Positions 24,665 through 33,322 of a DNA stretch of 38,740 nt are shown piece after piece; position 1 is the stretch's first letter, and every line of letters starts with the position of its first letter. The position numbers and the translations under genes are program-made. The notes under the pieces are model-generated. The model had not been told where the DNA came from, did no database searches, and worked only from the letters and a program-made list of their open reading frames with translations. Location of the stretch: positions 1-38,740 of the forward strand of contig CAMDHY010000032.1 in the NCBI GenBank assembly GCA_945898215.1. The letters run 5' to 3'. This DNA comes from Pseudoxanthobacter soli DSM 19599. Its GTDB lineage: Bacteria > Pseudomonadota > Alphaproteobacteria > Rhizobiales > Segnochrobactraceae.

Positions 24665-25816
24665 ATGGCTATTGAAGCGACGGGGGGCGACCCGGCATCG
24701 CCACGGTTTCCCGTCACGCTGGTCACCGGCTTCCTCGGAAGCGGCAAGACGACGATGATCAACGCCGCCCTGAAGGCTCCCGAGCTGAGCAATGCCGTGG
24801 TGGTCGTCAACGAGTTCGGCGAGGTGGGGATCGACCATTCGCTGGTCGCCAGCTCGAGCGACGCCGTGGTGGTGCTGGAGAACGGCTGCCTCTGCTGCAC
24901 GGTGCGCAGCGATCTCGTCTCGACGCTCAACGAGCTCTATCAGGCACGGCTCGCCGGGCGCATCGCACCCTTCGAGAACGTCATCATCGAAACGTCCGGC
25001 CTCGCCGAACCGGGACCGGTTCTGCAGGCCTTCCTGTCCGAACCGACGCTGGACGGGCTCTATCGGGTGGCGAGCGTCCTGACGCTCGTCGATGCCGTCA
25101 ACTGGGAGCAAACGAGCCGCAACCACGACGAGGCGGTCCGCCAGGTCGCCCTCGCCGACCAGGTCCGCGTCACCAAGATGGATCTGGCCGCCGCCGGGAC
25201 CGCGGAGGGGGTGCTCGCCGAGCTCGCGCGCCTCAATCCCACGGCCGATATCAGGCCGATGTCATGGGACACCGCCGAAATCGCGGCGTTGCTGACAACG
25301 AAAGGCTTCGACGCGGCCGATGGCAGCGCGGACCCGCGACCGTGGCTGTCGCTGCCCCGCTACGAGGCGGCCGGGGAACACGACCATGTCTGCGACGAGG
25401 ATTGCGCGCATGATCATCACGGCCATCACGGCCACGACCATCTCTCGGTCAAGCAGATCGAGACCTTCGTTCTCATCCGCAACGAGCCGGTCTCACGCGC
25501 CGAGCTGCAGTTCCTGCTGGACGGCATCGCGCAGAATCTCGGCCCAGGCCTCCTGCGCGTCAAAGGCCTGGTCGATGTCGCGGAGGAGCCCGGCCGTCCG
25601 GCCGTGATCCAGGGCGCGCAGCACCTCCTGCACACCATGACATGGCTCGACCGCTGGCCGGACGATGACCGGTGCACGCGCGTCGTCTTCATTACCCAGG
25701 GCATCGCGCGCGACGGCCTGCGCGACGTGATCGAGATGCTCGACCGCATGGCCGCCCGCACTTTCGCGGCGCGCGAGAAGGCGAGAGCCAAACGGGAAGC
25801 CCTCGCTTCTCAGTAG
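24665..25816 (+). CDS. COG0523 (CobW/ZNG1-like) G3E-family GTPase, putative metallochaperone
   Basis: This 383-residue GTPase is of the CobW-like group. The P-loop is GFLGSGKTT (22-30), the metal-binding CxCC is Cys75-Leu-Cys-Cys78 (ENGCLCCTVR), and ETSGLAEPGPV is the switch-like region. A His-rich run with Cys and Asp lies at about 239-260 (EHDHVCDEDCAHDHHGHHGH), and the C-terminal CobW domain at about 265-375. The guanine-specificity motif reads TKMD. The family inserts or stores zinc, cobalt or other metals in client enzymes. It directly follows the M24 gene in a two-gene unit, so that protein is the natural client. Its last 7 bp overlap the end of the convergent regulator gene. Confidence 0.92.
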   Translation: MAIEATGGDPASPRFPVTLVTGFLGSGKTTMINAALKAPELSNAVVVVNEFGEVGIDHSLVASSSDAVVVLENGCLCCTVRSDLVSTLNELYQARLAGRIAPFENVIIETSGLAEPGPVLQAFLSEPTLDGLYRVASVLTLVDAVNWEQTSRNHDEAVRQVALADQVRVTKMDLAAAGTAEGVLAELARLNPTADIRPMSWDTAEIAALLTTKGFDAADGSADPRPWLSLPRYEAAGEHDHVCDEDCAHDHHGHHGHDHLSVKQIETFVLIRNEPVSRAELQFLLDGIAQNLGPGLLRVKGLVDVAEEPGRPAVIQGAQHLLHTMTWLDRWPDDDRCTRVVFITQGIARDGLRDVIEMLDRMAARTFAAREKARAKREALASQ

Positions 25817-27513
25817 TAGCCGGCGTCGCGCATCACCTTGTCGATGCGGGCCTCGGCCTGCGCCAGGGCGGTCGTGTCCGACCGCTCGCCGGTCAGCGCC
25901 GCGTAGATCTCGTCGCCGAGGATCTGCTCGATGGCGTGATATTCCGGCACGGGCGGCCGCTGCCAGTTCTGGAGCTTGTTCTTCTTCGCCAGCCGGTCGA
26001 CGAAGCGGACGATCGGCGTCGAGGCCGCGGCCTCCGGGTCGGCGCTGACCGAGAAGCGCGGCGCCACGGGGAAACCGTTCTTCACATATTCCTTCATCGC
26101 CGGCGGGGAGGCCATCCACGCGATCGCCTCGAACGCCAGCTTCGCGCGCTCCGGCGGCAGCGACTGCGGGACCATCAGGAGGAAGCCTCCGATCGGGCTG
26201 ACGCTCGACCCGCCCGGACCGTGGGGGTGAGCGAGATACTCGACCTTCCGCTGCACCACCGACCGGATGTCGTACTCGAAGCGGGCGGCGCGCATGGTCC
26301 AGGTGTAGGCCATCGCCGCGTGGCCGGTCATGAAGTACTCGAGACCCCTGTTCCAGTCGATGCGGAGGATGTCCGGCGGCGAGATCGACAGCAGGCGGTG
26401 CATGAAGTCGAGCGTCTTGTGGCCGGCCTCGCTGTTGAGCCGCGGCCGCAGCTGCTCGCCGGACAGCTGCGAATAGTCGAGATGCAGCCGCGTGGTCGGC
26501 AGGTTGATGACGGCGCTGCCGCAACACGCCATGAAGAACATGAAGGTGTGTGCGATCGGCATGCCGCGCGCGGCGTTCCACACCACGCCGTAGAGACCGC
26601 GACGGGGCTGATGCAGGTGCCGGCCGACCTCGATGACCCGCTCGAAGCTCGTGGGATGTGGCAGCTTTTCTGCCTCCATCAAGTCCCGGCGGATGGCGAG
26701 CGTCTCGACGGTGCAGTAGATCGGAACGCCGTACTGGATCTTGTCCCATGTGCCGGTCGCCCAGATGTTGGGATGGAAGTCGAGCGGGTTGATGCCGCTC
26801 TTCTCCAGGATCTGGGTCAGAGGCTGACCGACGCCCCGCTTCACCGCCTCGCCCAGCCAGGGCATGTTGACCGCAATCACATCGTACCGGCTGCTGCTGC
26901 GGGCTGCATTGGCGAACACTTCCTCGCGCAACTGCGGCAGCGGCAGGAGCGTGAAGTTCTTTCGCGACGACAGCTTGGCGCGGAAGTCCGACCACATGTC
27001 GCGCATGGAGGCGAAATAGTTGTCGTCGTGCAGCAGGAACGTCAGATCCTGTCCCGCGTCCTGCCGGCTTTCCATGATCTCGAGCGGTGGGATGATCTGG
27101 CCCGCAAAGTAGGAGCCACCGAAATAGTAGTCCTCGTCGTCGTCCTTGCCGCCTGTCAGCCCGAAAGTATCGGCAAGAAGGGCCTTGATCTTGCGGGCGT
27201 ACTCGGTGAAGTTCTCGACCATCTCGCAACTGGGAACGACATAGAAGGTCTTTGAGCCCGGGTTTTTTTCCCGTTTCTCCAGCACGCCGCTCTCGATCAG
27301 ACGGTGGATGCGCCGCAAGGCGCTGGCGAAGGGCACCTCGGCGGCGTGGGCGAGCGACGACATCGTCACCGGCTGGCCCCGGAGATGGCTTCGCATCAGG
27401 AAGAGCACCATGTTCCAGTTCTGGTCGGGCTCGGCGATTGGGAGGAGCTGGTCGTAGGGCCGCCGCATCCGCTCCAGGAAGCTGATGATGCGGAGCAATT
27501 CGTATTCGGTCAT
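25810..27513 (-). CDS. Winged-helix regulator fused to ABC-type solute-binding domain
   Basis: This 567-residue protein has no signal peptide. Residues about 32-95 form a MarR-like winged helix: WNMVLFLMRS, then VTMSSLAHAAEVPFASALRR as the HTH, and a wing with KREKNPGSKTFYVV. From about 155 to 560 it reads as a family 1 extracellular solute-binding protein: YDVIAVNMPWLGEAVKRG, KIQYGVPIYCTVETLAIRRDL, SFERVIEVGRHL, GYVVW-type core GLYGVVWNAARG, FEAIAWMASPPAMKEYVKNG and a C-terminal helical tail. The binding domain must be cytoplasmic, so it is best read as a sensor for a small molecule controlling the attached DNA-binding domain. The ATG at 27513 follows GGGAGG; an upstream in-frame start (27651) would add 46 Arg-rich residues. 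No family 1 ABC permeases lie nearby; the cluster's transporter is of the unrelated CUT2 class. It sits centrally among three operator-like sites. Confidence 0.85.
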   Translation of the reverse strand: MTEYELLRIISFLERMRRPYDQLLPIAEPDQNWNMVLFLMRSHLRGQPVTMSSLAHAAEVPFASALRRIHRLIESGVLEKREKNPGSKTFYVVPSCEMVENFTEYARKIKALLADTFGLTGGKDDDEDYYFGGSYFAGQIIPPLEIMESRQDAGQDLTFLLHDDNYFASMRDMWSDFRAKLSSRKNFTLLPLPQLREEVFANAARSSSRYDVIAVNMPWLGEAVKRGVGQPLTQILEKSGINPLDFHPNIWATGTWDKIQYGVPIYCTVETLAIRRDLMEAEKLPHPTSFERVIEVGRHLHQPRRGLYGVVWNAARGMPIAHTFMFFMACCGSAVINLPTTRLHLDYSQLSGEQLRPRLNSEAGHKTLDFMHRLLSISPPDILRIDWNRGLEYFMTGHAAMAYTWTMRAARFEYDIRSVVQRKVEYLAHPHGPGGSSVSPIGGFLLMVPQSLPPERAKLAFEAIAWMASPPAMKEYVKNGFPVAPRFSVSADPEAAASTPIVRFVDRLAKKNKLQNWQRPPVPEYHAIEQILGDEIYAALTGERSDTTALAQAEARIDKVMRDAGYY

Positions 27514-27987
27514 CGGCTCCGGCCTCCCGCGGCCATGAGGTTGTCGAAGGGTGGGCCATCGGGGCCCGAGCCGGGCCCCTCGCCTTTGCGAGCGGCAACG
27601 TGCCGCCTCCCTGGTGGGGTCGGCGGCCGTGAGATCCGCTCGCCGGCCCATCCCTTTATCAGAATGAGAATGCTGCGCGGGTCCGTTCCCGGAGGTGCGG
27701 CCTCATTCCCGCGGAAAGGCGGGTGGCGCTCGAGTGCGATCAGGCTCCGTTCGAAGCCGTGGCTCGATCGGGCTGAATGAGGTCGACCTCCACATCGGCC
27801 ACGGGGGCCCGGCCCGCCGGAAGCGCGCGGGCCTCGCAGCGGCCGAAGTCAGGCCCTGATGCTGCGGAACAATCTCGCCCTGCGCGGACTGGCGAAGCCT
27901 GTCCTCACGTCATCGCATGCGCCCGTGCGCGTCGTCGGCGCCATCGCGGCCATCGACCCGAGCCGTCGCAGCCCCCCGCGACCAGGC
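27514..27987. other. 474-bp gene-free region upstream of the fusion regulator
   Basis: No convincing gene was found; short forward and reverse frames here are Arg/Pro-rich chance frames. It separates the end of the VOC gene from the regulator start and contains the second operator-like site (27655-27671). Confidence 0.5.
27655..27671. promoter_or_regulatory. Shared operator-like site, copy 2 (regulator promoter)
   Basis: TTTATCAGAATGAGAAT matches ATTCTCA-N3-TGAGAAT in 12 of 14 half-site bases, with a perfect right half. It lies 142 bp upstream of the fusion regulator start, consistent with autoregulation. The motif is otherwise not evident in the GC-rich surroundings. Confidence 0.55.
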
Positions 27988-28566
27988 TCAATCCGGCGAA
28001 CCTCCGCCCGGGCCGGCCTTCGACGCCCGGTCGCCACGGTCGTGGTCGTTGGTCTCGGGCTTGGCGCGCCACAGGCGGTGCGGCGACGTGCTCTCGTAGC
28101 CGAGCTTCTCGAAGCTCGCGATCTCCAGGATCTGGCCCCAGGGCGCCCGGAAATAGATCCAGTCGAACCCGGCGAGGGGGCCGCTCTCCACCCGGTTCGG
28201 ACCTTCGAGCATCTCGACACCCTGGAGGCGGAGCCGCTCCGCGGAGGCGAAGACGTCGTCCACCTCGAAACACAGGTGCATGCCGCCGACTTCGGACGAA
28301 CGCCTGGCCGGCGCCGTCTTGTCTTCGCCTTCGTACTCGAACAGCTCGACGCTCGTTCCCTCCCCGCAGCGCAGGAACACGAGGTCGCGGATGCGCGATT
28401 GCGCGGCGGCGCCGAGCCGGTTCTTCATGAAGGTCTCGTCGACGTCGAAGGCGCCCGTGCGGAACACCTCGATCGCGCCGAAGACCGCCTTGAAGAAGGC
28501 GATGCCTTCCTCGAGGTCCGGCACCGTTATGCCGATATGGTGCATCCCGTAGATTTTCTCGGCCAC
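27988..28566 (-). CDS. VOC-family (glyoxalase/dioxygenase fold) protein
   Basis: This 192-residue protein has two VOC beta-alpha-beta-beta-beta units. MHHIGITVPDLEEGIAFF starts the first, and GGMHLCFEVDDVFASAERL the second. Candidate metal ligands are His10, the Glu of SVELFEYEGE, the His of GMHLCFEV and the Glu of GQILEIASFE. This layout is shared by glyoxalases, epimerases and dioxygenases, so activity cannot be named. The GTG start at 28566 is supported by GGGAGGA 5 nt upstream. It is the last gene of the minus-strand transport/oxidoreductase operon, 61 bp after the ABC gene. The 25-residue polar tail is probably disordered. Confidence 0.87.
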   Translation of the reverse strand: MAEKIYGMHHIGITVPDLEEGIAFFKAVFGAIEVFRTGAFDVDETFMKNRLGAAAQSRIRDLVFLRCGEGTSVELFEYEGEDKTAPARRSSEVGGMHLCFEVDDVFASAERLRLQGVEMLEGPNRVESGPLAGFDWIYFRAPWGQILEIASFEKLGYESTSPHRLWRAKPETNDHDRGDRASKAGPGGGSPD

Positions 28567-28627
28567 CTGCTCCTCCCGCTTTTCCCGCTCGAGCGAGCGC
28601 CCCCGTCCCGTCTTCCCGTGTTCGCCC

Positions 28628-31138
28628 TCAGTGGGCCGCCCGCCTGCGCACGGCCGAGTAGATCAGGGCGGCCACGAGGATCAGAAGGCCCTGGAACAGA
28701 TACTGGTAGGTCTGGGTGAGACCGAGGAAGGTGACGGCGGCGAGGACCTCGGTCAGCAGCACGGCGCCCAGCACGGACCCGATGAAGGTCCCGCGGCCGC
28801 CCGAAAGGCTGGTGCCGCCGAGGACGACAGCCGTGATGCTCGCCAGCGTGTAGTTGACGCCCTGGCGCGGATCACCGACGCCGATCTGCGTCATCAGCAT
28901 GATCGCCCCGAGCGCCGTGAAGAGGGAGCAGGTGACGTAGCCACCGATGAAGGCGAGGTCCACACGGGTGCCGATGCGTCGCGCGGAGTCCTCGTCGGAG
29001 CCGATTGCCCGGAGCCGCCACCCCGCCTTGGTGCGGCGCAGCACATATTCGGCGACGATCGCGGTCGCGACCAGAACCAGGAACGCGACCGGGAACGGGC
29101 CCCATTGCCAGTTGATCCAGTCGGTGACGGGATAGCTGATGTACCCGTCCGGATTGTCGCGCAGCAGGAAGCTGAAGCCCTGGATGGCGATGTACATGGC
29201 AAGCGTCGCGGCGATCGGCGTGAAGTTCGCATAGCGTATCAGGATGCCGTTGACGGCACCGGTGACAAACGCGCCTCCGAACATCAGGAGGAAGCCGATC
29301 GCGATCACCAGCGCCGACTTGTCTTCGTTGACGAAGAACGACGCGACCACGACGAGGAAGCCGGCCAGCGGCCCGACGGACAGGTCGATGCCGCCCATCA
29401 GCAGGGCGACCGTCTGCCCCATCGCGATGAACCCGAGCGCCGTCGCGAGAAGGAAGATGTTGTAGATATTGTAGGCAGACAGAAAGTTATCGTTCTGGCT
29501 GTAGACGTAAAGCCCGAGCAGGATCGTCACGAGCGCCAGCGGAACGGCCGGCGCATTGTCGGACTGCACGAAGTGCCGCAATCCGCCGGGGCGCGAAGCA
29601 GTGGCATTGGGAGGGCTTTCCCTGACATGCGTTTCCGCGCGCACGGCCGCTTCGACGATCCGCGCCTCCGTGACATCTTTCCCCGTGAGGGTTTCGACGG
29701 CGTGGCCGCGCGACAGCACGATGACCTTGTCGCACAGGCCCTCGAGTTCAACCGCGTCGGACGAGTTGACGACGACCGGCGTTCCCGCCTCCGAAACGTC
29801 GCGCAGGATGCGGTAGATCTCGAAGCGCGCGCCGACGTCGACACCCTGCGTCGGCTCGTCCGCGATGATGAGGCCGGGCTCGGACAGGAGCGCCCGGGAC
29901 ATCACCACTTTCTGCTGATTGCCGCCGGAAAGCGACAGGATCGGCGCCTCCAGTCCCGGCGCCTTGACCGCCAGTTCGCCGAAGATCGCCTTGACCTGGT
30001 CCGCTTCTTTCCTGCCGTCGACGATGCCGCCGGTCGCGAACCTCTCCAACGCCGAGAATGTCGCGTTCTCGCGCACCGTCAGCCCGCTCGCAACCCCTTC
30101 GGTGTGCCTGTCGGAGGGCATGAAGGCCGCTTCGTGCAGCAGTTCGGAGGGGCTCAGCTGTCGCCCGTGCAGCGTGACCGCGCCGGTGGCGGGGTGCAGC
30201 CCCGCCAGCACCCGCATGAGTTCGGACTGGCCGTTGCCGGCGACCCCGGCAATGCCGACGATCTGGCCGCGAGCCACGTCGAAGCTGACGTTGGTCACCC
30301 CTCTCGCGGTCAGTCCGGTCGCCGAAAAGGCGATGTCGCCACCGTCACGCGGAGATTTTGGAGGGAAGGCGGACTCGAGCGTGCGCCCGACGATGAGGTT
30401 CACGAGGTCGGCGTCGCCGATGTCCCCGACAGGCGCAGAGCCGCGCACGCGCCCGTCCCGCAGAACCGTCACGTGATCGGCGATCCGGCGGAGTTCCGCC
30501 AGGCGGTGCGTGATGTAGATGACTGCAGTGCCGGACTTCACCAGGTCCTGGATCCGGGCGAACAGCATGTCGGTCGCGTCCTGGTCGAGGGACGCCGTCG
30601 GCTCGTCGAGGATGAGGATTTTCGGTTTGAGAGCGAGTGCCTTGGCGATTTCGAGCAGATGCTTCTGCGCCACGCTGAGGCCCCCGGCGCGCATGCGCGG
30701 CGGCACCTCGAGGCCGACGCCCGCCAGCATGCGACGGGCGGCTTCCGGAGGCGATGGGCGGGAGAAGAGCGCGGCGGGCAGCGCCACCCGCAGGTTCTCC
30801 AGGACGGAAAGATCGTCCAGGATGGCGGGGTGCTGGAAGCAGGTGGCGATGCCGAGCGACGACGCCAGTGCCGGTGTCATCTCCTCGATCTTCCTGCCCT
30901 CGAACCAGATCTCCCCCTCGCTGGGCGGGAACGTACCGGAGATGATGTTTATCAGCGTCGACTTGCCGGCACCGTTCTCACCCAGGATGGCGTGCACCTC
31001 TCCTGGGTTGAACTCGACGCTCACGTCGCGCAACGCCGGGACGCCCGAGAAAGACTTGGAGACGCCGGTCACCCGGAGGGCCGGTTCGTCTCCGGCCGCC
31101 CGTGTCCGCTCGACCTTGTCAATGGCTGCGTCCGCCAT
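28628..31138 (-). CDS. Fused CUT2 sugar ABC transporter: double ATPase plus permease
   Basis: This 836-residue protein joins what are usually two proteins. Residues about 20-240 are ATPase domain 1: Walker A GENGAGKST at 53-61, signature LSVAQKHLLEIAKAL, Walker B ILILDEPTASLD and the THR switch. About 260-500 is ATPase domain 2, with the degenerate Walker A GVAGNGQSEL typical of RbsA-like proteins, signature LSGGNQQKVVMSRAL and Walker B LIIADEPTQGVDVG. About 530-836 is an RbsC-like permease with many hydrophobic helices (ALLMGGIDLSVGPLAGF, AVVLGGTSLSGGRGTFIG). It powers uptake through the inner membrane, probably pairing with the separate permease at 32299-33297. The ATG at 31138 is chosen; a TTG 9 nt upstream is possible. 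A stem-loop lies just upstream. Confidence 0.93.
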   Translation of the reverse strand: MADAAIDKVERTRAAGDEPALRVTGVSKSFSGVPALRDVSVEFNPGEVHAILGENGAGKSTLINIISGTFPPSEGEIWFEGRKIEEMTPALASSLGIATCFQHPAILDDLSVLENLRVALPAALFSRPSPPEAARRMLAGVGLEVPPRMRAGGLSVAQKHLLEIAKALALKPKILILDEPTASLDQDATDMLFARIQDLVKSGTAVIYITHRLAELRRIADHVTVLRDGRVRGSAPVGDIGDADLVNLIVGRTLESAFPPKSPRDGGDIAFSATGLTARGVTNVSFDVARGQIVGIAGVAGNGQSELMRVLAGLHPATGAVTLHGRQLSPSELLHEAAFMPSDRHTEGVASGLTVRENATFSALERFATGGIVDGRKEADQVKAIFGELAVKAPGLEAPILSLSGGNQQKVVMSRALLSEPGLIIADEPTQGVDVGARFEIYRILRDVSEAGTPVVVNSSDAVELEGLCDKVIVLSRGHAVETLTGKDVTEARIVEAAVRAETHVRESPPNATASRPGGLRHFVQSDNAPAVPLALVTILLGLYVYSQNDNFLSAYNIYNIFLLATALGFIAMGQTVALLMGGIDLSVGPLAGFLVVVASFFVNEDKSALVIAIGFLLMFGGAFVTGAVNGILIRYANFTPIAATLAMYIAIQGFSFLLRDNPDGYISYPVTDWINWQWGPFPVAFLVLVATAIVAEYVLRRTKAGWRLRAIGSDEDSARRIGTRVDLAFIGGYVTCSLFTALGAIMLMTQIGVGDPRQGVNYTLASITAVVLGGTSLSGGRGTFIGSVLGAVLLTEVLAAVTFLGLTQTYQYLFQGLLILVAALIYSAVRRRAAH

Positions 31139-31166
31139 GCACCTCAACCCGTCCCAGCGAAAGGCT

Positions 31167-31190
31167 GCCCGGAGGCGATTTCCTCCGGGC
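31167..31190 (-). terminator. Intercistronic stem-loop after the binding-protein gene
   Basis: GCCCGGAGG-N6-CCTCCGGGC is a perfect 9-bp stem in the 72-bp gap between the binding-protein and ABC genes. It has no T-run. Such hairpins often reduce readthrough and protect the 3' end of binding-protein mRNA, giving more binding protein than transporter. That role is inferred from position. Confidence 0.55.
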
Positions 31191-31210
31191 GATTGCTGAC
31201 AGTCTGCCGG

Positions 31211-32278
31211 TCAGTTGCCGACGGCCTTGGCCTGGGCCTCGGCCGGAAGCTCGGAGGACAGGTAGATCGCACCGGGCAATTCCTTGCGACACTGCACGGG
31301 GCTCGGCTGCCCGGACACGGAATCCTCGAAAGCCGGGGCCTTGAAGATCTGCTCCGTCGGGGGCGTCCCGTCGGTGGCGAGCGCGACCGCCCACTGCACG
31401 GCAAGCCGCACGTTGTCGTTGCCGGTCGCCACGGTGAACAGCTTGAAGTCCGGGTTGCTGGCGTGGTTCTCGTGCCAGAAGCAGCCGAGCGAGTTGCCGT
31501 CCGAAGTCGCCAGCGCCGGGATCGACTTGCCCTGCTTCTGGAACAACGGCAGCGCCCCGACCAGCGACGGTCCGAAGTCGGAGACGATGACGTCGATCTT
31601 GTCGTTCTTGGCGATCTCGGCGGTCAGCACCTTCTGCGTCAGCGCCGGATCCCAGTTGGTCACCGCGAAGGGCTCCGGATTGACGAAGACATACTCGGGG
31701 CCGAGGACGTTCTTCATGCCCTTGAGTTCATCGAGGCCCTGGCTGTTGCCGGCGGGACCCGACAGAAACAGGATGTTTCCGCCCTTGGGCAGGATGCCCT
31801 TGATCCAGTTCCCCCATGTCTCGCCGTCGTTGACGAAGGACGATCCGATGAACTTGGAGTAGTTCTCGCCTTCCTTGCCGCCGACGTTGACGCGGTAGGG
31901 CACGATGACCTTGCCAGATTTGTAGACGCTGGTGATCGCCGGAAGCATGGCGGGGCCGGCATCGCCGAACACGACCAGCGCGTCGACACCCTTTGCCGCG
32001 ATGCTCTTGATGTCAGAGATCGACTTCTGCGTGTCGCCCTGGCCGTCGGCGTATTCGTAGGCGGTGATGCTTGGGCAAAGCTCGGCGGTCTGCTTTCCGG
32101 ACGCGGTGGTGACCTGGCGCCAGCTGTTGCCGCCGTAGCCGTCGAGAAGCGCCAGCGTGGCCTTCTTGGGGCCGCACCACGACGGCGTTTCGGCTTGCGC
32201 GGTGCCAGCGGCCGTCAGGGCGATGGCCGCAGCCGCCGTCGCGAACGTCATGGTCATGGCAAGTTTAAAGTGTCTCAT
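31211..32278 (-). CDS. CUT2-type periplasmic sugar-binding protein
   Basis: This 355-residue substrate-binding protein belongs to the RbsB-like type I periplasmic-binding group. A Sec signal peptide (MRHFKLAMTMTFATAAAAIA onward) ends at about 29 with AQA before ETPSWCG. The mature part shows the alternating strand-helix pattern: GDTQKSISDIKSIAAKGVDALVVF near 80-105, and ILFLSGPAGNSQGLDELKG. Three further Cys (after WCGP, ELCPS and QCRKE) could form a disulphide. GGGAGGA lies 6 nt before the ATG. It delivers substrate to the permeases encoded on either side in the operon. The ligand is unknown; the family takes pentoses, hexoses, polyols and related compounds. Confidence 0.92.
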   Translation of the reverse strand: MRHFKLAMTMTFATAAAAIALTAAGTAQAETPSWCGPKKATLALLDGYGGNSWRQVTTASGKQTAELCPSITAYEYADGQGDTQKSISDIKSIAAKGVDALVVFGDAGPAMLPAITSVYKSGKVIVPYRVNVGGKEGENYSKFIGSSFVNDGETWGNWIKGILPKGGNILFLSGPAGNSQGLDELKGMKNVLGPEYVFVNPEPFAVTNWDPALTQKVLTAEIAKNDKIDVIVSDFGPSLVGALPLFQKQGKSIPALATSDGNSLGCFWHENHASNPDFKLFTVATGNDNVRLAVQWAVALATDGTPPTEQIFKAPAFEDSVSGQPSPVQCRKELPGAIYLSSELPAEAQAKAVGN

Positions 32279-32298
32279 CTGCTTTCCTCCCTGGATTT

Positions 32299-33297
32299 CT
32301 ATCCTGTTGATTTCCGCACGTTTAACGTCCAACGGAGCGAGTAAACTCCGATTCCAAAACCCAGGGCCAAGGCCTGGATGATGGTCTGGGCCGAATACGG
32401 CACGCCGACGGCGAGCGCGAACTGGCTCAGTTGGTTCAGGAAGAAGGCGGCGACCACCGTTGAGACGGGATAGCCGCGCCCGCCCAGGAGCGAGGTGCCG
32501 CCGAGGACCACCACAGCCACGGAGGGCAGGAGCAGGCTGTCGCCCTGAAAGGCCGTCGGCTCGCGCGTGATGCCGCCGATGAGGATACCGGCCATGCAAT
32601 AGAGAAGCTGCGCGAAGACGTAAGCCATCATCTGGTGCGTGCGAACGCTGAGGCCGGCGGCGCGCCCGGCCGACGGGCTCGCGCCGATCACTTCGTAGCG
32701 CCGTCCCACGACGGTCTTCTTCAGGACGAAGGATACGACCGCCATGGCGGCGAGCGCGAAGTAGACCGAGTTGGGCACGCCGAACGTCTCGCCGCCGGCG
32801 ATCTCCGCCAGGAGCTCCGTGGTGATCGAGGGCACGCCGCCTGAAACGGCGAAGACCGCGCCGTAAAGCAGGGCATTGGTGCCGATGGTCGCGATGATCG
32901 CGTTCAGGCGGAAGACGCTGAACAGCAGGCCGTTGAGGACGCCGGCGGCGAGGGCGAACGCGATTGCCACCAGTACGGCCTGGAACAGCAGCGCATCGTC
33001 CTGTTGCGGGTAGTGCGTGGCGACGACCACCGACAGCGAGACGGCGCCCGGCAGCGAAAGGTCGAAGCCACCCTGCTGCACGACCAGCAACTGCCCAAGC
33101 CCGACGATGGCGATGATCGCCGCGAAGGGCAGGCTTCCCGACAGCGCCCCCCAGGAGAGGCTGGACGGCGCGAAGACCGCACAGACGGCGATGAGGACGA
33201 TCGTCGACAGAACCACCGTCACGAACGAGCGCGCGAGCGGCATCGGCAGCCCGGCCGGCCGGGAGAAGGCGGTTGGCGTCAGCGGCGGGGCGTTCAT
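32299..33297 (-). CDS. CUT2 ABC transporter permease (RbsC-like)
   Basis: This 332-residue inner-membrane permease of the ribose/xylose transporter family has about 8-10 hydrophobic helices. Family marks include GGFDLSLPGAVSLSVVV (the GGIDLSVG region), LNAIIATIGTNALLYGAVFAVSGG and SVAVVVLGGTSLLGGRG near the C-terminus. It should form a heterodimer with the permease half of the fused ABC protein. The ATG at 33297 is chosen; an upstream in-frame start at 33345 would overlap the previous gene. It lies 25 bp after the PRISE-type gene and 20 bp before the binding-protein gene. Confidence 0.92.
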   Translation of the reverse strand: MNAPPLTPTAFSRPAGLPMPLARSFVTVVLSTIVLIAVCAVFAPSSLSWGALSGSLPFAAIIAIVGLGQLLVVQQGGFDLSLPGAVSLSVVVATHYPQQDDALLFQAVLVAIAFALAAGVLNGLLFSVFRLNAIIATIGTNALLYGAVFAVSGGVPSITTELLAEIAGGETFGVPNSVYFALAAMAVVSFVLKKTVVGRRYEVIGASPSAGRAAGLSVRTHQMMAYVFAQLLYCMAGILIGGITREPTAFQGDSLLLPSVAVVVLGGTSLLGGRGYPVSTVVAAFFLNQLSQFALAVGVPYSAQTIIQALALGFGIGVYSLRWTLNVRKSTG

Positions 33298-33322
33298 CGC
33301 GGGGGGCGCTCTCGACCTGCCA

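Noticed and set aside
28631-32344. 1237-codon open frame on the plus strand
   Set aside because: It is antisense to the ABC and binding-protein genes, which have clear domains. The translation is Arg/Asp/His-rich without any family motif; long antisense frames are expected at this GC content.
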